A stretch of DNA of 64,000 bases from assembly GCF_000317125.1 (NCBI RefSeq), contig NC_019695.1:2468336-2532335 (forward strand), read 5' to 3'. Shown here piece after piece: positions 25,118 through 35,014 of this stretch (the first letter of the stretch is position 1; each line of letters opens with the position of its first letter). This stretch comes from Chroococcidiopsis thermalis PCC 7203. GTDB lineage: Bacteria > Cyanobacteriota > Cyanobacteriia > Cyanobacteriales > Chroococcidiopsidaceae. The notes beneath the pieces were generated by a model. The model was given only the letters and a program-made list of their open reading frames with translations. It was not told where the DNA came from and searched no databases. Made by a program: the position numbers and the translations under genes.

Positions 25118-26615
25118 GACTTCTCCCCTGGCTGAAGCCGAGGGGATTCTAAACTGCTGCTTCATGACGGTCTAAAGACGCGCCACTTCGCGTTTCAATT
25201 TAGCTGACCAGAGACGAATTCTCTGGGGACGAGTCAAAGCGCCCCTACACAGTCGGCTTAGGTCTAAACCAAGCGTTCTGCTTACTTTACGAATAATATT
25301 TGCTGCCGCTTGAGCATCGCAATTAACGTACCAATTATTAGCTGTTCGGTACAATCCGCGCTTAACTCGCTTTCCTGACGCTCTCCAGTTTGTGGGTTTT
25401 TCACCATGTTTGGAGAGAGTATCGTTATCCAAAAATGACGCGGCAGAGGTATTCGCTTCCTCTATTTCAACAAACCTTATGCCGTACTGTTGGCAGAATT
25501 GGCTAATTCTTTCTTTGAGTCTTGCGGTTGGAATTTGCACAAAAGATTGATTGTTTTTACCCAATTTTATCTCTTGCCGTTGTCCTTGGTTCCAGCCAAA
25601 TACTATCGTACCGATACGATGTTCAATGCAGTGGTTGACGACTAATCTTGCTGCCTTATTTATCGCATCTCTCATCTGTCGATTGCGCTTTTCAGTGATA
25701 GCCGCCAACCGATTAGACCAAAAGCCTTGAGGCTTGTTTTCTTTGAGCGTGGAAACTTGCTTGTTGTACCAGCGATTGAGTGATTTGATGTGCCTACCGT
25801 CAACAATAAAGCTAGTACCAACACTGGAAGTACAAGTCAGCCAATTCGAGATTCCTGGGTCAATACCTAATGCATTGTTCGGGTCTACATCCACTTCGAT
25901 AACATTAGTTTTGTAGACAAACTCGACGTAGAAACACCGATTTCTTGGCAGTATCCGTAGTTCCTTAATGTCTGCAAACTTGAGAGAGTGGCGGGAGGAA
26001 TGTTTCCCCCCGCCATCTCTCATTAGATTTGACGGCATCGGAACAAAGAAGCAGTCAAGACCAAACCAACACTTAACTTATTTTCCAAGCGGAATACGTA
26101 TTTGGTTATTGATTAGCTTTAATGCCTGCTTGGGATAAGAGACAAGCGCGAAACCTCCCGATTTGCGATATTTCGCTGGTCTAGGCTTATCCGCAATTTC
26201 TCCTCGATTAAACGCAGATTTCAACTTCTTAAATGACTCGAATGATTCGGAGACAGATCTTAACACTTGTTGGGCTGCTTGTGAGTGCAACGCCTTGAAA
26301 TGTTTATTGGTTTTGTATTCTGATTCCAAGTCGAACTTGCCAACAATTGTTTTAGCTTTGAAGTACATCTGTCGAGCAAAATATATACCGCAGTTAGTCA
26401 AAGAATTTGCGGTTTTGCAAATGAATTCCAGAATTGCTTCTAACTCGCTATCTGGGTGCAGTAAAACTTGTTGACATCCGTACAATTAGCATCACCTCCT
26501 AGTTAATTAATATACAACAAAGTGATGATTCCAAATATTAAGATATAAACAAGAGAGATGGTTAGTTAAAACTAAGCTTCGCTTTTCATCCCAGCTCTGA
26601 AGAGACTGGGCTTTC
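25118..26615 (-). mobile_element. IS200/IS605-type element carrying only tnpB (IS1341-like)
   Basis: A tnpB-type gene lies between two end hairpins: CCCCTGGCTGAAGCCGAGGGG at 25125-25145 (right end, 3' of tnpB) and CCCAG...CTGGG at 26590-26610 (left end). There is no tnpA, so it must depend on a transposase elsewhere. Ends are approximate: the subterminal hairpins are clear but the exact cleavage sites are not. An aldo/keto reductase remnant abuts the right end. The guide (omega/re) RNA would be expected from the 3' end of tnpB into the right end. Confidence 0.75.
25172..26485 (-). pseudogene. tnpB: TnpB RNA-guided nuclease gene with one in-frame nonsense codon
   Basis: One continuous frame of 438 codons interrupted by TAA at 26078-26080. 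Upstream: CQQVLLHPDSELEAILEFIC to NNQIRIPLGK; downstream: VKCWFGLDCFFVPMPSNL onward, so the two halves are contiguous and only one codon is lost (CAA to TAA would explain it). RuvC-like acidic residues are present: GIDPGISNWL, VEIEEANTSAASF and NCDAQAAANI. As in this TnpB clade, the four-Cys zinc ribbon is not seen. Unless the stop is read through or re-initiated at an internal Met, the nuclease is split. Confidence 0.8.
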
Positions 26616-26663
26616 AAGCGTTCCGATGTTTTAGGTAATTAGAGCAATAGCATTGTGTCAGGG

Positions 26664-26714
26664 CTATCCGCGTAATCCTGCAACGATTCCACCATCAACC
26701 AGTAATGTACGCAC
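26664..26714 (-). pseudogene. C-terminal scrap of a short-chain dehydrogenase/reductase
   Basis: Only about 16 codons remain, reading VRTLLVDGGIVAGLRG and then a stop. TLLVDGG near the C-terminus is the usual ending of SDR enzymes. An in-frame stop lies immediately upstream, so nothing more of the gene remains here. Short length keeps confidence low. Confidence 0.35.
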
Positions 26715-26999
26715 CTAAGAAAATTCCTACCAACTAGCGTTGCAGTAGGAACGGCTGGTAGGAGCGACATGAAAGACCTTTTGTCTGAATTCCATGTTTA
26801 TGTACGCTGGCGTACTTTTCCTCAACCAATAGGCAGAATTCTTTGTTACAAGCATTAGCAGTAATGAACGAATACCGAACGAACTGAAGTACCTGAAAAA
26901 CTACTTCTCAGACAACCTCTAAACTGTCATAACACTAAAACCTAACGTGTTAATAGACGTAAAGATCGGGATGAAAGGTATTACTGGAAGGCAATTGAT

Positions 27000-27113
27000 A
27001 TGACCTACGCGACAATTACAACAGCCATAGAAGTTCTCAATAGCGATGAAAATTTCTCAGTCTGGTTTAACAACAGCAGCAATGTATTAACATTGCCTTG
27101 GCTTAATGCTTAA
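27000..27113 (+). CDS. Possible 37-residue small protein
   Basis: ATG at 27000 opens a frame reading MTYATITTAIEVLNSDENFS and ending NVLTLPWLNA. It has an AAGG-containing stretch upstream (GGAAGGCAATTG) and ordinary codon use. I do not recognise it; it could be a small secreted or regulatory peptide or chance. Confidence 0.25.
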   Translation: MTYATITTAIEVLNSDENFSVWFNNSSNVLTLPWLNA

Positions 27114-27211
27114 ACGTATCGATCTAGTGGGTATAACTCAAGATACAACGGCTGTCCTCTGGGAGGAAATAGGGGACGGGAAACAGGCAACAGTTCCCCG
27201 TTCCCTCAAAT

Positions 27212-30200
27212 TTAAGCGCTAAAGTATTTTGCGACTGGGTGATAGGTCACAATGGCAGTGGTAGATTGTTCGGGATAAAGCTGTTCGCTTTCATCCATAT
27301 ACAAATCGATCCTCTTCGTCTCTAACAAATCCAGTTGCTTGTACTGATCCTGAATATTCGGACAGGCGGGATAACCAAAGCTGTAGCGCGAACCGCGATA
27401 GCGTTGCGCCAGCATATCCCGAATGTTATCTGGTTCTTCAGCCCCAAACCCCAATTCGCGCCTGATTCTGGCGTGTGTCCACTCTGCTAAAGCTTCTGCT
27501 AATTGCACGGCTAACCCGTGGAAGTAGAGGTAGTCTGTATACTGATTGGCTGCAAATAGCTTTTGAGCGTATTCTGTAGCAATGTGTCCTACCGTCACCG
27601 CCTGCATGGGGAAAACATCGATAATTCCCGACTCCTTTGGCGCGAAGAAATCAGCAATACACAGACGGCGTAAGGATTTTTGTCTGGGAAATTCAAACGA
27701 TGTTACTTGTTCGGCGTGGTTTTCTGGATTGTAGACATACAATGTATTTCCTTCTGACTGACAGGGGAAATACCCATAAATCACTTGTGGGTGCAAGAGA
27801 TTTTCGGCAACAATCTTTTGCTTCCAATCTTCTAGAATTGGATAGACTTTCTCATTTAAGAAAGCTTGATATTCTTCCTTAGATTGTTCCTTCGGCTTGC
27901 GGAATTGCCATTGTCCGGCAATTAAAGCCTGTAAATCTAAATGCCAGAAAATCTCATCCCAAGGAATATCTTGTGGTTGCAATAGCTTTGTTCCCCAGAA
28001 AGGCGGTGTAGGACGTTCTACATCTACTGCTACCGCTTCGGATCTCTTGGTGTCAATTTCTGTCGGTAGGGGCGCACTGCTGTGCGCCCGTACAGGCGAT
28101 TCTACAGTAGGTTCTTTGTGTCCGTTCCCATTGACTTCTGTGTCGGCTAATTCACCCAAAAAGCCTTGCAAGTCATCCCATTGACTTGTAGCCTTCGCTG
28201 GCATTAATTTATCCATGAAGTGCAAGTCGGAAAACGCATCTTTGCCGTAAACGACTTTGCCTTTGTAAGTGTTTTGGCAATCTTCGTAGACAAACTTTGG
28301 TGTGAGTGCCGCACCACCTAAAATTACCGGAACGGTAATTCCTTTTTCGTTGAATGTCGCCAAATTCTCTTTCATGAAAGCGGTGGATTTTACTAACAAG
28401 CCACTCATGGCAATACAATCAGCTTTGTGCTGTTCGTAGGCATTGATGATATTTTCTACAGGCTGCTTGATTCCCAGGTTAATCACCTTGTAGCCGTTGT
28501 TTGACAGGATGATATCTACCAAATTCTTACCGATGTCGTGGACATCACCCTTCACAGTGGCAATGATAAAGGTTCCTTTGGCGCTGTTACCACCTTCCGA
28601 CTTTTCCATGTGGGGTTCGAGATAAGCTACGGCTGCTTTCATCGTCTCCGCCGACTGTAACACGAAGGGGAGTTGCATTTGTCCCGAACCAAACAGTTCG
28701 CCAACAACTTTCATGCCATCAAGTAGATAGACATTGATAATATCCAAAGGTGGATATTGCTTCATGGCTTGGGCTAAAGCTTGTTCTAAACCAATCCGTT
28801 CGCCGTCGATGATGTGGCGTTTGAGGCGTTCTTCAATCGGAAGATTTTCATCTACACCTTTATCGCGTTTTGTTGTCACCCCTTCAAATAGCGTCGTCAA
28901 CTCAGTTAAAGGATCGTAAACGCAAACATCACCTTCAAACTTGCGATCGTCGTAAATCAGCTGACGGCAAACTTCTTGATGTTTCTCCTCAATCTTCGCT
29001 AATGGTAAGATTTTACTTGCACTGACGATCGCCCCATCCATTCCTACCTGCATTGCTTCGTGTAGAAACATGGAATTGAGTACGATCCGCGCTGCTGGGT
29101 TCAAACCAAAGGAAACGTTGGAAACACCCAGCATAATATGACAGCCTGGTAGTTCCTGGCGAATGCGACGCACCGCTTCAATTGTCGCCTTACCATTTTT
29201 TCTATCTTCTTCAATCCCCGTCGAAATTGGCAAACAGAGAGTATCGAAAAAGATTTCGCGGGCAGGAATGCCGTATTCTACTGCTTGTCTGTAGGCACGC
29301 TGGGCAATTTCAAACTTTTTATCTGCCGTCCGTGCCATTCCATCTTCGTCAATCGTACCAATGACGACACCAGCACCATACTTTTTCGCCAATTCCAAAA
29401 CTTTGAGGAATCTTTCTTCCCCGTCTTCGTAGTTGGTAGAGTTGAGGATGCATTTACCCCCAGCCACCTTTAACCCCGCCTCCATCTTTTGCCATTCCGT
29501 AGAGTCCAGCATCAAAGGTAGAGTAACGTTATTCACCAAACGGGACACTAATTCGTGCATATCCCGTTCGCCATCTCGTCCCACGTAATCCACGTTAACA
29601 TCGAGGACGTGCGCGCCTTCTTTAACCTGCGCCCTTGCCATCGATACCAATCCGTCCCAATCTTCAGCATTGAGTAAATCGCGGCACTTTTTAGAACCAC
29701 TGGCGTTTAAGCGTTCCCCGACAATCAGGAAAGAGTTATCCTGTTCGTAGGGTTGAGTGCTATAAATTGATGCTGCTGCGGGTTCTAGTTGCGGATTTCT
29801 CACCCCTGGTTTTAATTCTTTAGCAATTTCAGCCAGTTGTTGAATGTGTGCTGGACGTGTCCCACAGCAACCCCCGATTACTTGGACACCCAAATCTTCC
29901 ACAAAATGCATCAAATGCATCCGCAGTTCTGTCGGTGTAAGGCGATAATGTGCTTGTCCGCCGACGTTTTCCGGTAAACCCGCGTTAGGAATACAGGAAA
30001 CGATAAAAGGTGAGTGTTCCGACAAATATTTAATGTGCGGCTTCATCAAGTCTGGTCCCGTGGCGCAGTTCAGACCGAGAATGTCAATTTTATAGGGTTC
30101 CAGAATTGTTAGCGCGGCATTAATTTCCGTTCCGACTAGCATCGTCCCCATCGATTCCATCGTTACGGAAACCATTAAAGGACGACGTTCGCCTTTTTTA

Positions 30201-30748
30201 GCAAACACTTCTTCGATCGCATTCAAGGCTGCTTTAATTTGCAGTACGTCTTGACACGTCTCGACAATGAATAGATCGACACCACCATCATACAAGGCTT
30301 CTGCTTGTTCGACGTAAGCCGTTTTCATCGTGTCGAAATCGATGTGTCCCAAAGTTGGCAGTTTAGTTCCAGGACCCATCGAACCCGCCACAAAGCGCGG
30401 TTTTTCTGGGGTAGAAAATTCTGCGGCTACCCGCTTGGCAAGTTCTGCTGCGGTTTTATTTAAATAATAGGCTTTATCCGCTAAGTCATACTCTGCTAAA
30501 ACGATGGATGTCCCGCCAAAGGTATCGGTTTCCACCACGTCCGCACCAGCAGCGAAGAAGTCGCGATGAACTTTTGCCACTGCTTCTGGGTTGGTGTGAA
30601 CGAGATATTCGTTACAGCCTTCGTACTGAGAACCGCCAAAATCCTCAGCCGTCAGGTTTTGCGATTGTAAATTCGTCCCCATTGCGCCGTCAAATACAAT
30701 AACTGGGCGTTCTGGGCTATGCAGTCGAGATAGAAACAAACTATTCAT
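27212..30748 (-). CDS. metH: Cobalamin-dependent methionine synthase
   Basis: A 1178-residue cytosolic enzyme moving a methyl group from methyltetrahydrofolate via B12 to homocysteine. Modules in order: homocysteine domain (about 1-315, zinc Cys in GLNCATGPD and GGCCGTRP), folate domain (about 335-600, [17 protein letters not shown]), B12 cap and B12 domain (about 640-880, with [10 protein letters not shown] supplying the cobalt His), and a reactivation/SAM domain (about 935-1178, [15 protein letters not shown]). Length is normal. Between the B12 and reactivation domains a palindromic repeat is translated ([13 protein letters not shown]). I saw no cobalamin riboswitch in the 226 bases before its start. 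Confidence 0.96.
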   Translation of the reverse strand: MNSLFLSRLHSPERPVIVFDGAMGTNLQSQNLTAEDFGGSQYEGCNEYLVHTNPEAVAKVHRDFFAAGADVVETDTFGGTSIVLAEYDLADKAYYLNKTAAELAKRVAAEFSTPEKPRFVAGSMGPGTKLPTLGHIDFDTMKTAYVEQAEALYDGGVDLFIVETCQDVLQIKAALNAIEEVFAKKGERRPLMVSVTMESMGTMLVGTEINAALTILEPYKIDILGLNCATGPDLMKPHIKYLSEHSPFIVSCIPNAGLPENVGGQAHYRLTPTELRMHLMHFVEDLGVQVIGGCCGTRPAHIQQLAEIAKELKPGVRNPQLEPAAASIYSTQPYEQDNSFLIVGERLNASGSKKCRDLLNAEDWDGLVSMARAQVKEGAHVLDVNVDYVGRDGERDMHELVSRLVNNVTLPLMLDSTEWQKMEAGLKVAGGKCILNSTNYEDGEERFLKVLELAKKYGAGVVIGTIDEDGMARTADKKFEIAQRAYRQAVEYGIPAREIFFDTLCLPISTGIEEDRKNGKATIEAVRRIRQELPGCHIMLGVSNVSFGLNPAARIVLNSMFLHEAMQVGMDGAIVSASKILPLAKIEEKHQEVCRQLIYDDRKFEGDVCVYDPLTELTTLFEGVTTKRDKGVDENLPIEERLKRHIIDGERIGLEQALAQAMKQYPPLDIINVYLLDGMKVVGELFGSGQMQLPFVLQSAETMKAAVAYLEPHMEKSEGGNSAKGTFIIATVKGDVHDIGKNLVDIILSNNGYKVINLGIKQPVENIINAYEQHKADCIAMSGLLVKSTAFMKENLATFNEKGITVPVILGGAALTPKFVYEDCQNTYKGKVVYGKDAFSDLHFMDKLMPAKATSQWDDLQGFLGELADTEVNGNGHKEPTVESPVRAHSSAPLPTEIDTKRSEAVAVDVERPTPPFWGTKLLQPQDIPWDEIFWHLDLQALIAGQWQFRKPKEQSKEEYQAFLNEKVYPILEDWKQKIVAENLLHPQVIYGYFPCQSEGNTLYVYNPENHAEQVTSFEFPRQKSLRRLCIADFFAPKESGIIDVFPMQAVTVGHIATEYAQKLFAANQYTDYLYFHGLAVQLAEALAEWTHARIRRELGFGAEEPDNIRDMLAQRYRGSRYSFGYPACPNIQDQYKQLDLLETKRIDLYMDESEQLYPEQSTTAIVTYHPVAKYFSA
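28066..28093. repeat. GTAGGGGCGCAC palindrome inside metH
   Basis: GTAGGGGCGCAC and GTGCGCCCGTAC around a 4-base centre, read in frame as part of the linker before the reactivation domain. Same family as the units at 3655-3680, 17935-17964 and 37508-37535. Confidence 0.88.
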
Positions 30749-30885
30749 GTGCCACGCTGTTTAGCAGAGTTAGGAATGATATTTGGACTACAGTTTAGAT
30801 AATTTAAGATTTTCTTACCTGTTATCTATTTTGCCGACTTTCTGGAATTTTCCAAGCGATCGCAGAATTTTTATCTATGGAGTCG

Positions 30886-30915
30886 GTACGGGCGGGTTGA
30901 CAAACCCGCCCGTAC
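30886..30915. repeat. GTACGGGCGGGTT palindrome between metH and a methyltransferase
   Basis: Arms GTACGGGCGGGTT / AACCCGCCCGTAC with centre GACA, flanked by GGAGTCGG tracts. It lies in the divergent spacer, about 60 bases before the methyltransferase start. Confidence 0.88.
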
Positions 30916-30974
30916 AGGAGTCGGGAGTAGGGTAAGATGAGAGCTAAAATTTTTATCTCTTCATCCTTATTTCT

Positions 30975-31751
30975 ATGTCTACATACGACACTATCGGTAA
31001 ATCCTACGCTCAATTCCGATTGCCAGACCGTCGCATTGTCGATTGTTTGCTCAATGCACTTCAGTTGAAACCTGGCAGCACTATTGCCGATATTGGTGCG
31101 GGTACGGGAGGATATAGTCGGGCGATCGCAGAACGAGGATTTTTGGTCTATGCTGTCGAACCTTCTGAGGTAATGCGTTCTCAGGCTATACCTCATTCTC
31201 ATGTGAAGTGGTTTGATGGATGTGCAGAGGCAATTCCTTTACCCGATAATTCAGTTGATGCAGCTATTTGTATTTTGTCTCTACATCATTTTACAGATTT
31301 AGAAGCTGCTTTGTTGGAAATACATCGAGTTGTCAGGACGGGGGCGATCGCTTTTTTTACTTATGACTCTCAAGCTAGAAAAGATTTTTGGTTGGATGAT
31401 TATTTTCCGTTTCTTTGGGAATATGATGAAGACTCATTTTTCCCCCTAGAATATATTGTATCGTTTATTCAAACTCATCTTAAAAATACAGTAGATATTT
31501 ACCCTTTTCCTTTACCACCAGATTTAACATATTTGTTTCTTGCCGCAGGTTGGCAGCAACCCAAAATGTATTTAAATTCTGAAATTCGGGCGAGTATGTC
31601 AGCTTTTGCTTTAACCGATCCTCAGTTAGTAGAGACAGGCGTGAAGCAACTAGAGGCAGATTTAGCGAGTGGGGAATGGCAGATAAAATATGGCAAATAT
31701 TTAGAATTTACAGAATTTGATGTCGGTTATCGAATTATAGTTGCTAAATGA
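30975..31751 (+). CDS. Class I SAM-dependent methyltransferase
   Basis: A 258-residue soluble enzyme with IADIGAGTGGYSRAIAERG (SAM loop), an acidic residue after strand 2 (VYAVEPSEVM) and CILSLHHFTDLEAALLEIHR, the pattern of methyltransf_11 enzymes acting on small molecules. The second half (FPLPPDLTYLFLAAGWQQPK) carries the specificity, which I cannot assign. It is divergent from metH, and adjacency to a SAM-cycle gene may be coincidental. The start ATG at 30975 gives a complete N-terminal helix (TYDTIGKSYAQFR), as is usual in the family. Confidence 0.88.
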   Translation: MSTYDTIGKSYAQFRLPDRRIVDCLLNALQLKPGSTIADIGAGTGGYSRAIAERGFLVYAVEPSEVMRSQAIPHSHVKWFDGCAEAIPLPDNSVDAAICILSLHHFTDLEAALLEIHRVVRTGAIAFFTYDSQARKDFWLDDYFPFLWEYDEDSFFPLEYIVSFIQTHLKNTVDIYPFPLPPDLTYLFLAAGWQQPKMYLNSEIRASMSAFALTDPQLVETGVKQLEADLASGEWQIKYGKYLEFTEFDVGYRIIVAK

Positions 31752-31824
31752 CAATTACAGAAAACAGATAGGAGGGTAGGCATTGTCCACCCTCCACTTA
31801 AATTCCCTCAATTGAATATGACTG

Positions 31825-33045
31825 TTATATACTTGAGTATGTTGGAAAATAGTTAAAAGTTACTGCTTTCTCTTTTACTGCATGACAAACATTTTCGGTG
31901 AGAGAGCTATTGTGATGAATTTCTTGTAACACCCCTTTACGGGTTTTACTACCGACCAACAGAAACCATAACTCTGTAAACTGCCATAAGTGCATAGAAT
32001 TTGAATGGGCAGCAATATTACGTAATTTTCTTATTTGATCTATGGTAGAAGCAGCTGCATAACTTTGAGCTAACCACAGGGATAAGGGGTGTTTCCATTG
32101 TTGCAAGAATTGTTGCACTAACAGTCGGTCAGCTTGACTAATTTTATCGCTACGTTCAACGGTGTAGTATAAATTTGTCTTAGGCATCGTTTCTTGCTGC
32201 AAGCTAAATTTTGTAAAAGTTTGCCACTGCTGAGATAACAAGATTCGTAGATCTCCCAGCGTGTATTCTCCATCAATGATTAGATTAATGCTTCCTAGCA
32301 AAATAGGAGTCTTTTCAAAAAAACTAACAGAGGTGTTTTTAGTTAACAAGAACTGATAAAGTTGTTTGAAAAAAGGATTAACAATTTCTCTTTCTGCTAC
32401 TAATCCCAAGGGATGTCCTGCATCGGAATAATCGGCAGAAGTGGTGAACTCTTCTGTCTTTATCATTTTGTAATATCTGTAGGCGTTGCGTAAATCTCTT
32501 TGGCTAGCTGGGTGCAAGCAATTCCACGCTAAAAGTCCTAGCTTGGACTTAACTTGTTTCTCGGCATTTTCTAAAGAAATAGTTTGTGGAAACTGACTTT
32601 GTGCGTCTTCAAGTTTTAAAATTTTCTTTTTTTGTTTCTCAACTAAAAACTCATGCTCTTTGAGTTGATTCTGCAAATGCAACAATTTATCTTCTTGTTC
32701 TAGCGATAAAATCTTGTTTCGATGAAAAAGCTCTAGTTCTTGCTTCAGAAGTTCGACCTGTTCGTTCTGCTTTTCAATCACAGCTTCTTGTTCCATCAGC
32801 ATCCGAGATTTATCTGCTATCTCTAAAGCATTCATAGCAGCTTTGATTAAGTTATATAAATAAGGTTGAGAAACATTTACTCGTTTAGAATTTTCCCTTA
32901 TCTTACCTTGAAGACCGATTGTTTTACCCTTTTCTACTGCTAAAACTTCGCCGCGTTCGTTCCTGATTCTGAGTTCTTGAGATGATGCAGTGTTGACAAT
33001 ACAACATGTGTATCTGCATTTATTGTAGTAAAATTCTGCTGCCAT
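31825..33045 (-). CDS. Unrecognised protein: HTH-like N-terminus, coiled coil, Rx4H-containing C-terminus
   Basis: A 406-residue soluble protein not assignable to a known family. Residues 1-45 look like a small beta-rich part with Cys10, 14 and 15; about 47-75 (RENSKRVNVSQPYLYNLIKA) resembles a helix-turn-helix; about 78-160 is a strong Glu/Lys/Gln coiled coil. The C-terminal half is helical and contains LRNIAAHSNSMHLWQFTELW, where R-N-I-A-A-H fits the Rx4-6H signature of HEPN-type RNases, although a single hexapeptide is weak evidence. The gene is alone, with an AT-rich upstream region. Possible roles include a nucleic-acid-linked stress or defence protein; none is shown by the sequence. Confidence 0.7.
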   Translation of the reverse strand: MAAEFYYNKCRYTCCIVNTASSQELRIRNERGEVLAVEKGKTIGLQGKIRENSKRVNVSQPYLYNLIKAAMNALEIADKSRMLMEQEAVIEKQNEQVELLKQELELFHRNKILSLEQEDKLLHLQNQLKEHEFLVEKQKKKILKLEDAQSQFPQTISLENAEKQVKSKLGLLAWNCLHPASQRDLRNAYRYYKMIKTEEFTTSADYSDAGHPLGLVAEREIVNPFFKQLYQFLLTKNTSVSFFEKTPILLGSINLIIDGEYTLGDLRILLSQQWQTFTKFSLQQETMPKTNLYYTVERSDKISQADRLLVQQFLQQWKHPLSLWLAQSYAAASTIDQIRKLRNIAAHSNSMHLWQFTELWFLLVGSKTRKGVLQEIHHNSSLTENVCHAVKEKAVTFNYFPTYSSI

Positions 33046-33397
33046 CTTAATTTTTCTGGAAAAGTCGAAACATGATTTTAAGCAATTTTGTATGAAGAGG
33101 CGATCGCCCTCATATAGTTCTTAGTTCATCTAATAGAGAATATATGCTAAGTTGCTTACTAATAGTTAATATTCTTGTATGCTTTTTATCAAAAAATATT
33201 ATGAATTTATGAAGAAAGAATAAAAAAACAAGTAAATCTTGAGCTATAAAAGTACAGCTATCTGAATTTGTAATTAATGACACCTATTGCAAAAATCTAG
33301 CGCGATCGCGCTCCAAATTTCCAGATCGAACGACTATCCTCACAACTTCCTCAACTTTGTTATCTAACTTAAAGGAGAGACAAAAGCCTTCATAAGA
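33046..33397. other. AT-rich divergent spacer
   Basis: About 350 bases upstream of both the coiled-coil protein and the bactofilin-like gene. I see no gene and no repeat; the AT-rich middle (33160-33240) presumably holds both promoters. Confidence 0.4.
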
Positions 33398-33430
33398 GTG
33401 AAGACAGATGGAGATGGAGCCGCAAGCCTA

Positions 33431-34780
33431 ATGAACAGTCGCAAAGGCTGGCACTTTGCCACAAGACATTTGATTCAATTTCTCTGTGCTTTGGTACTGC
33501 TATCGGTGCTATTATTCGTTACGCCAAGTTGGGCAAAGGATACCGTAAGTGGCAAGCAAGTCACGATCGCTGCTGGACAAATTGTTCCCGATGACGTGTA
33601 TTTGGCTGGAGAGACAATCTTGTTGAATGGTACTGTCAAAGGCGATGCGGTTTTGGCAGCAAAGCAAATTACCCTGAATGGCACAGTTGAAGGCGACTTA
33701 ATTGCAGCAGGACAAGTCATTACAATTAATGGTAGTGTAGGCGATGATGCGCGACTGGCTGGACAGGTGTTAATTCTTCAGCCAAAAGCACGGATAGCAG
33801 ACGATGCGATCGCGGCTGGTTTCAGTTGGGAAAATCAAACTGGCAGTAATATAGGTGGCGATCTAACTATCTTTGCCAACCAAGCTTTGTTAGCTGGAAG
33901 TATAGAACGCGATGCGATCGCGGCAACAAATGCCTTGGAACTGAGGGGAAGCGTCGGCGGAAATATGCAAGCCACAGCAGTAGGCGATCCCCAGTTGGTT
34001 GAAATTCCCTTTGTGCCTCAACCCCCCGTAACAGTAGCGCCAATTAAACCAGGTTTAACCCTGACCGATACTGCACAAATTGGTGGTAAAGTCAATTATA
34101 AATCTGCGACTACGGCTCAAATTAGCCCAAGAGCAAAGATTGCGGGTGGAGTTGTAGGAGAAGCATTAGAACATCGGATTGCACCTCCACCAAATCCAGC
34201 TAGGGAAGCAATTTGGCAGATTCAGCGCCTATTGGCTTTACTCTTCGTTGGTTGGTTATTGCTGCGATTTGTCCCCACTTGGATGCAAAATTTAGCGGCA
34301 AGAGTCAAAGCTAAACCGTTATCGAATTTAGGTTGGGGGATACTAGCATTTGTGGCAGTTGGAGTAGGTACGATCGCGATCGCCTCTGTAACTGTTATAC
34401 TCGCTATTCTCTTTGCGATCGCTCTACCTAGTCTCGCTTTACCAGTCTTGGGATTGGGAATAGTCGCTAATCTTGCCCTTACAATCAGCTTTGTAACTTT
34501 TGCCAGTTTTGTGCCGCAGATTGTCTTTAGCTTACTAGCCGGAAGCTGGCTATTGCAAAAATTACAACCTAGTATCTCAATACAACCCCCAATACGACAA
34601 TTTGTAGCACTGGGGATTGGTTTATTGGGATTTGTGCTGCTGACATCTATTCCCGTACTAGGGGCGATCGTCACCCTCATCGCGATCTTTGTCAGCCTTG
34701 GCGCACTTGCACAACACATTACCAGTCGTAAGCCACAAGTTGCAATTGTCGATCGCCAACTCCCAATCGCCAACCATTAA
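33431..34780 (+). CDS. Bactofilin-like beta-helix protein with C-terminal membrane domain
   Basis: About 449 residues. A signal-like helix (LIQFLCALVLLSVLLFV, then PSWA) is followed by short repeating strands (VYLAGETILLNGTVKGDAVL, then AKQITLNGTVEGDLIAAGQV and ITINGSVGDDARLAGQVL) that form a bactofilin/polymer-forming type right-handed beta-helix, to about residue 260. Four or five hydrophobic helices then follow (about 270-430). It probably builds or anchors a structure at the membrane; this is inference. The frame opens at a GTG at 33398; ATG 33431 gives a cleaner signal sequence. The C-terminus (VDRQLPIANH) derives from an ATCGCCAACTCCC repeat-like tract. Confidence 0.7.
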   Translation: MNSRKGWHFATRHLIQFLCALVLLSVLLFVTPSWAKDTVSGKQVTIAAGQIVPDDVYLAGETILLNGTVKGDAVLAAKQITLNGTVEGDLIAAGQVITINGSVGDDARLAGQVLILQPKARIADDAIAAGFSWENQTGSNIGGDLTIFANQALLAGSIERDAIAATNALELRGSVGGNMQATAVGDPQLVEIPFVPQPPVTVAPIKPGLTLTDTAQIGGKVNYKSATTAQISPRAKIAGGVVGEALEHRIAPPPNPAREAIWQIQRLLALLFVGWLLLRFVPTWMQNLAARVKAKPLSNLGWGILAFVAVGVGTIAIASVTVILAILFAIALPSLALPVLGLGIVANLALTISFVTFASFVPQIVFSLLAGSWLLQKLQPSISIQPPIRQFVALGIGLLGFVLLTSIPVLGAIVTLIAIFVSLGALAQHITSRKPQVAIVDRQLPIANH

Positions 34781-35014
34781 TAACAATCCCTTGTTCTGGC
34801 GATCTCGCGATCTATTACTTCCTATCCTAAGCTTGAGTTACATGTAGCAAATAGGACTGCTACATATATTTTAGTTGGTTTACAATCTTCAAATCACAAC
34901 CGAGTTGCGATCGCTGTAGAGAAATAGGTTCACTCCGAAATAGATTGTAGGATACTATTTTGCTTCGTGCAAAGATGTAAAGAGAATCGCCAAACTTACG
35001 CCAGAGAAAGATAA

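Larger units (their letters stand above)
26616..27211. other. Decayed spacer between the insertion element and metH
   Basis: About 600 bases without a solid gene. It contains an SDR C-terminal scrap at 26664-26714, a possible 37-codon frame at 27000-27113, and an AACAGGCAAC...GTTCCCC tract just after the metH stop. The rest looks like non-coding decay. Confidence 0.4.

Noticed and set aside
30749-30974. Cobalamin riboswitch upstream of metH
   Set aside because: I looked for a B12-box and a multi-stem leader on the minus strand; only a GGGCGGGTT palindrome and AT-rich sequence are present.
34222-34773. 183-codon minus-strand frame opposite the bactofilin-like gene
   Set aside because: It is the antisense of the membrane-domain part, Thr/Asn/Ile-rich without motifs.
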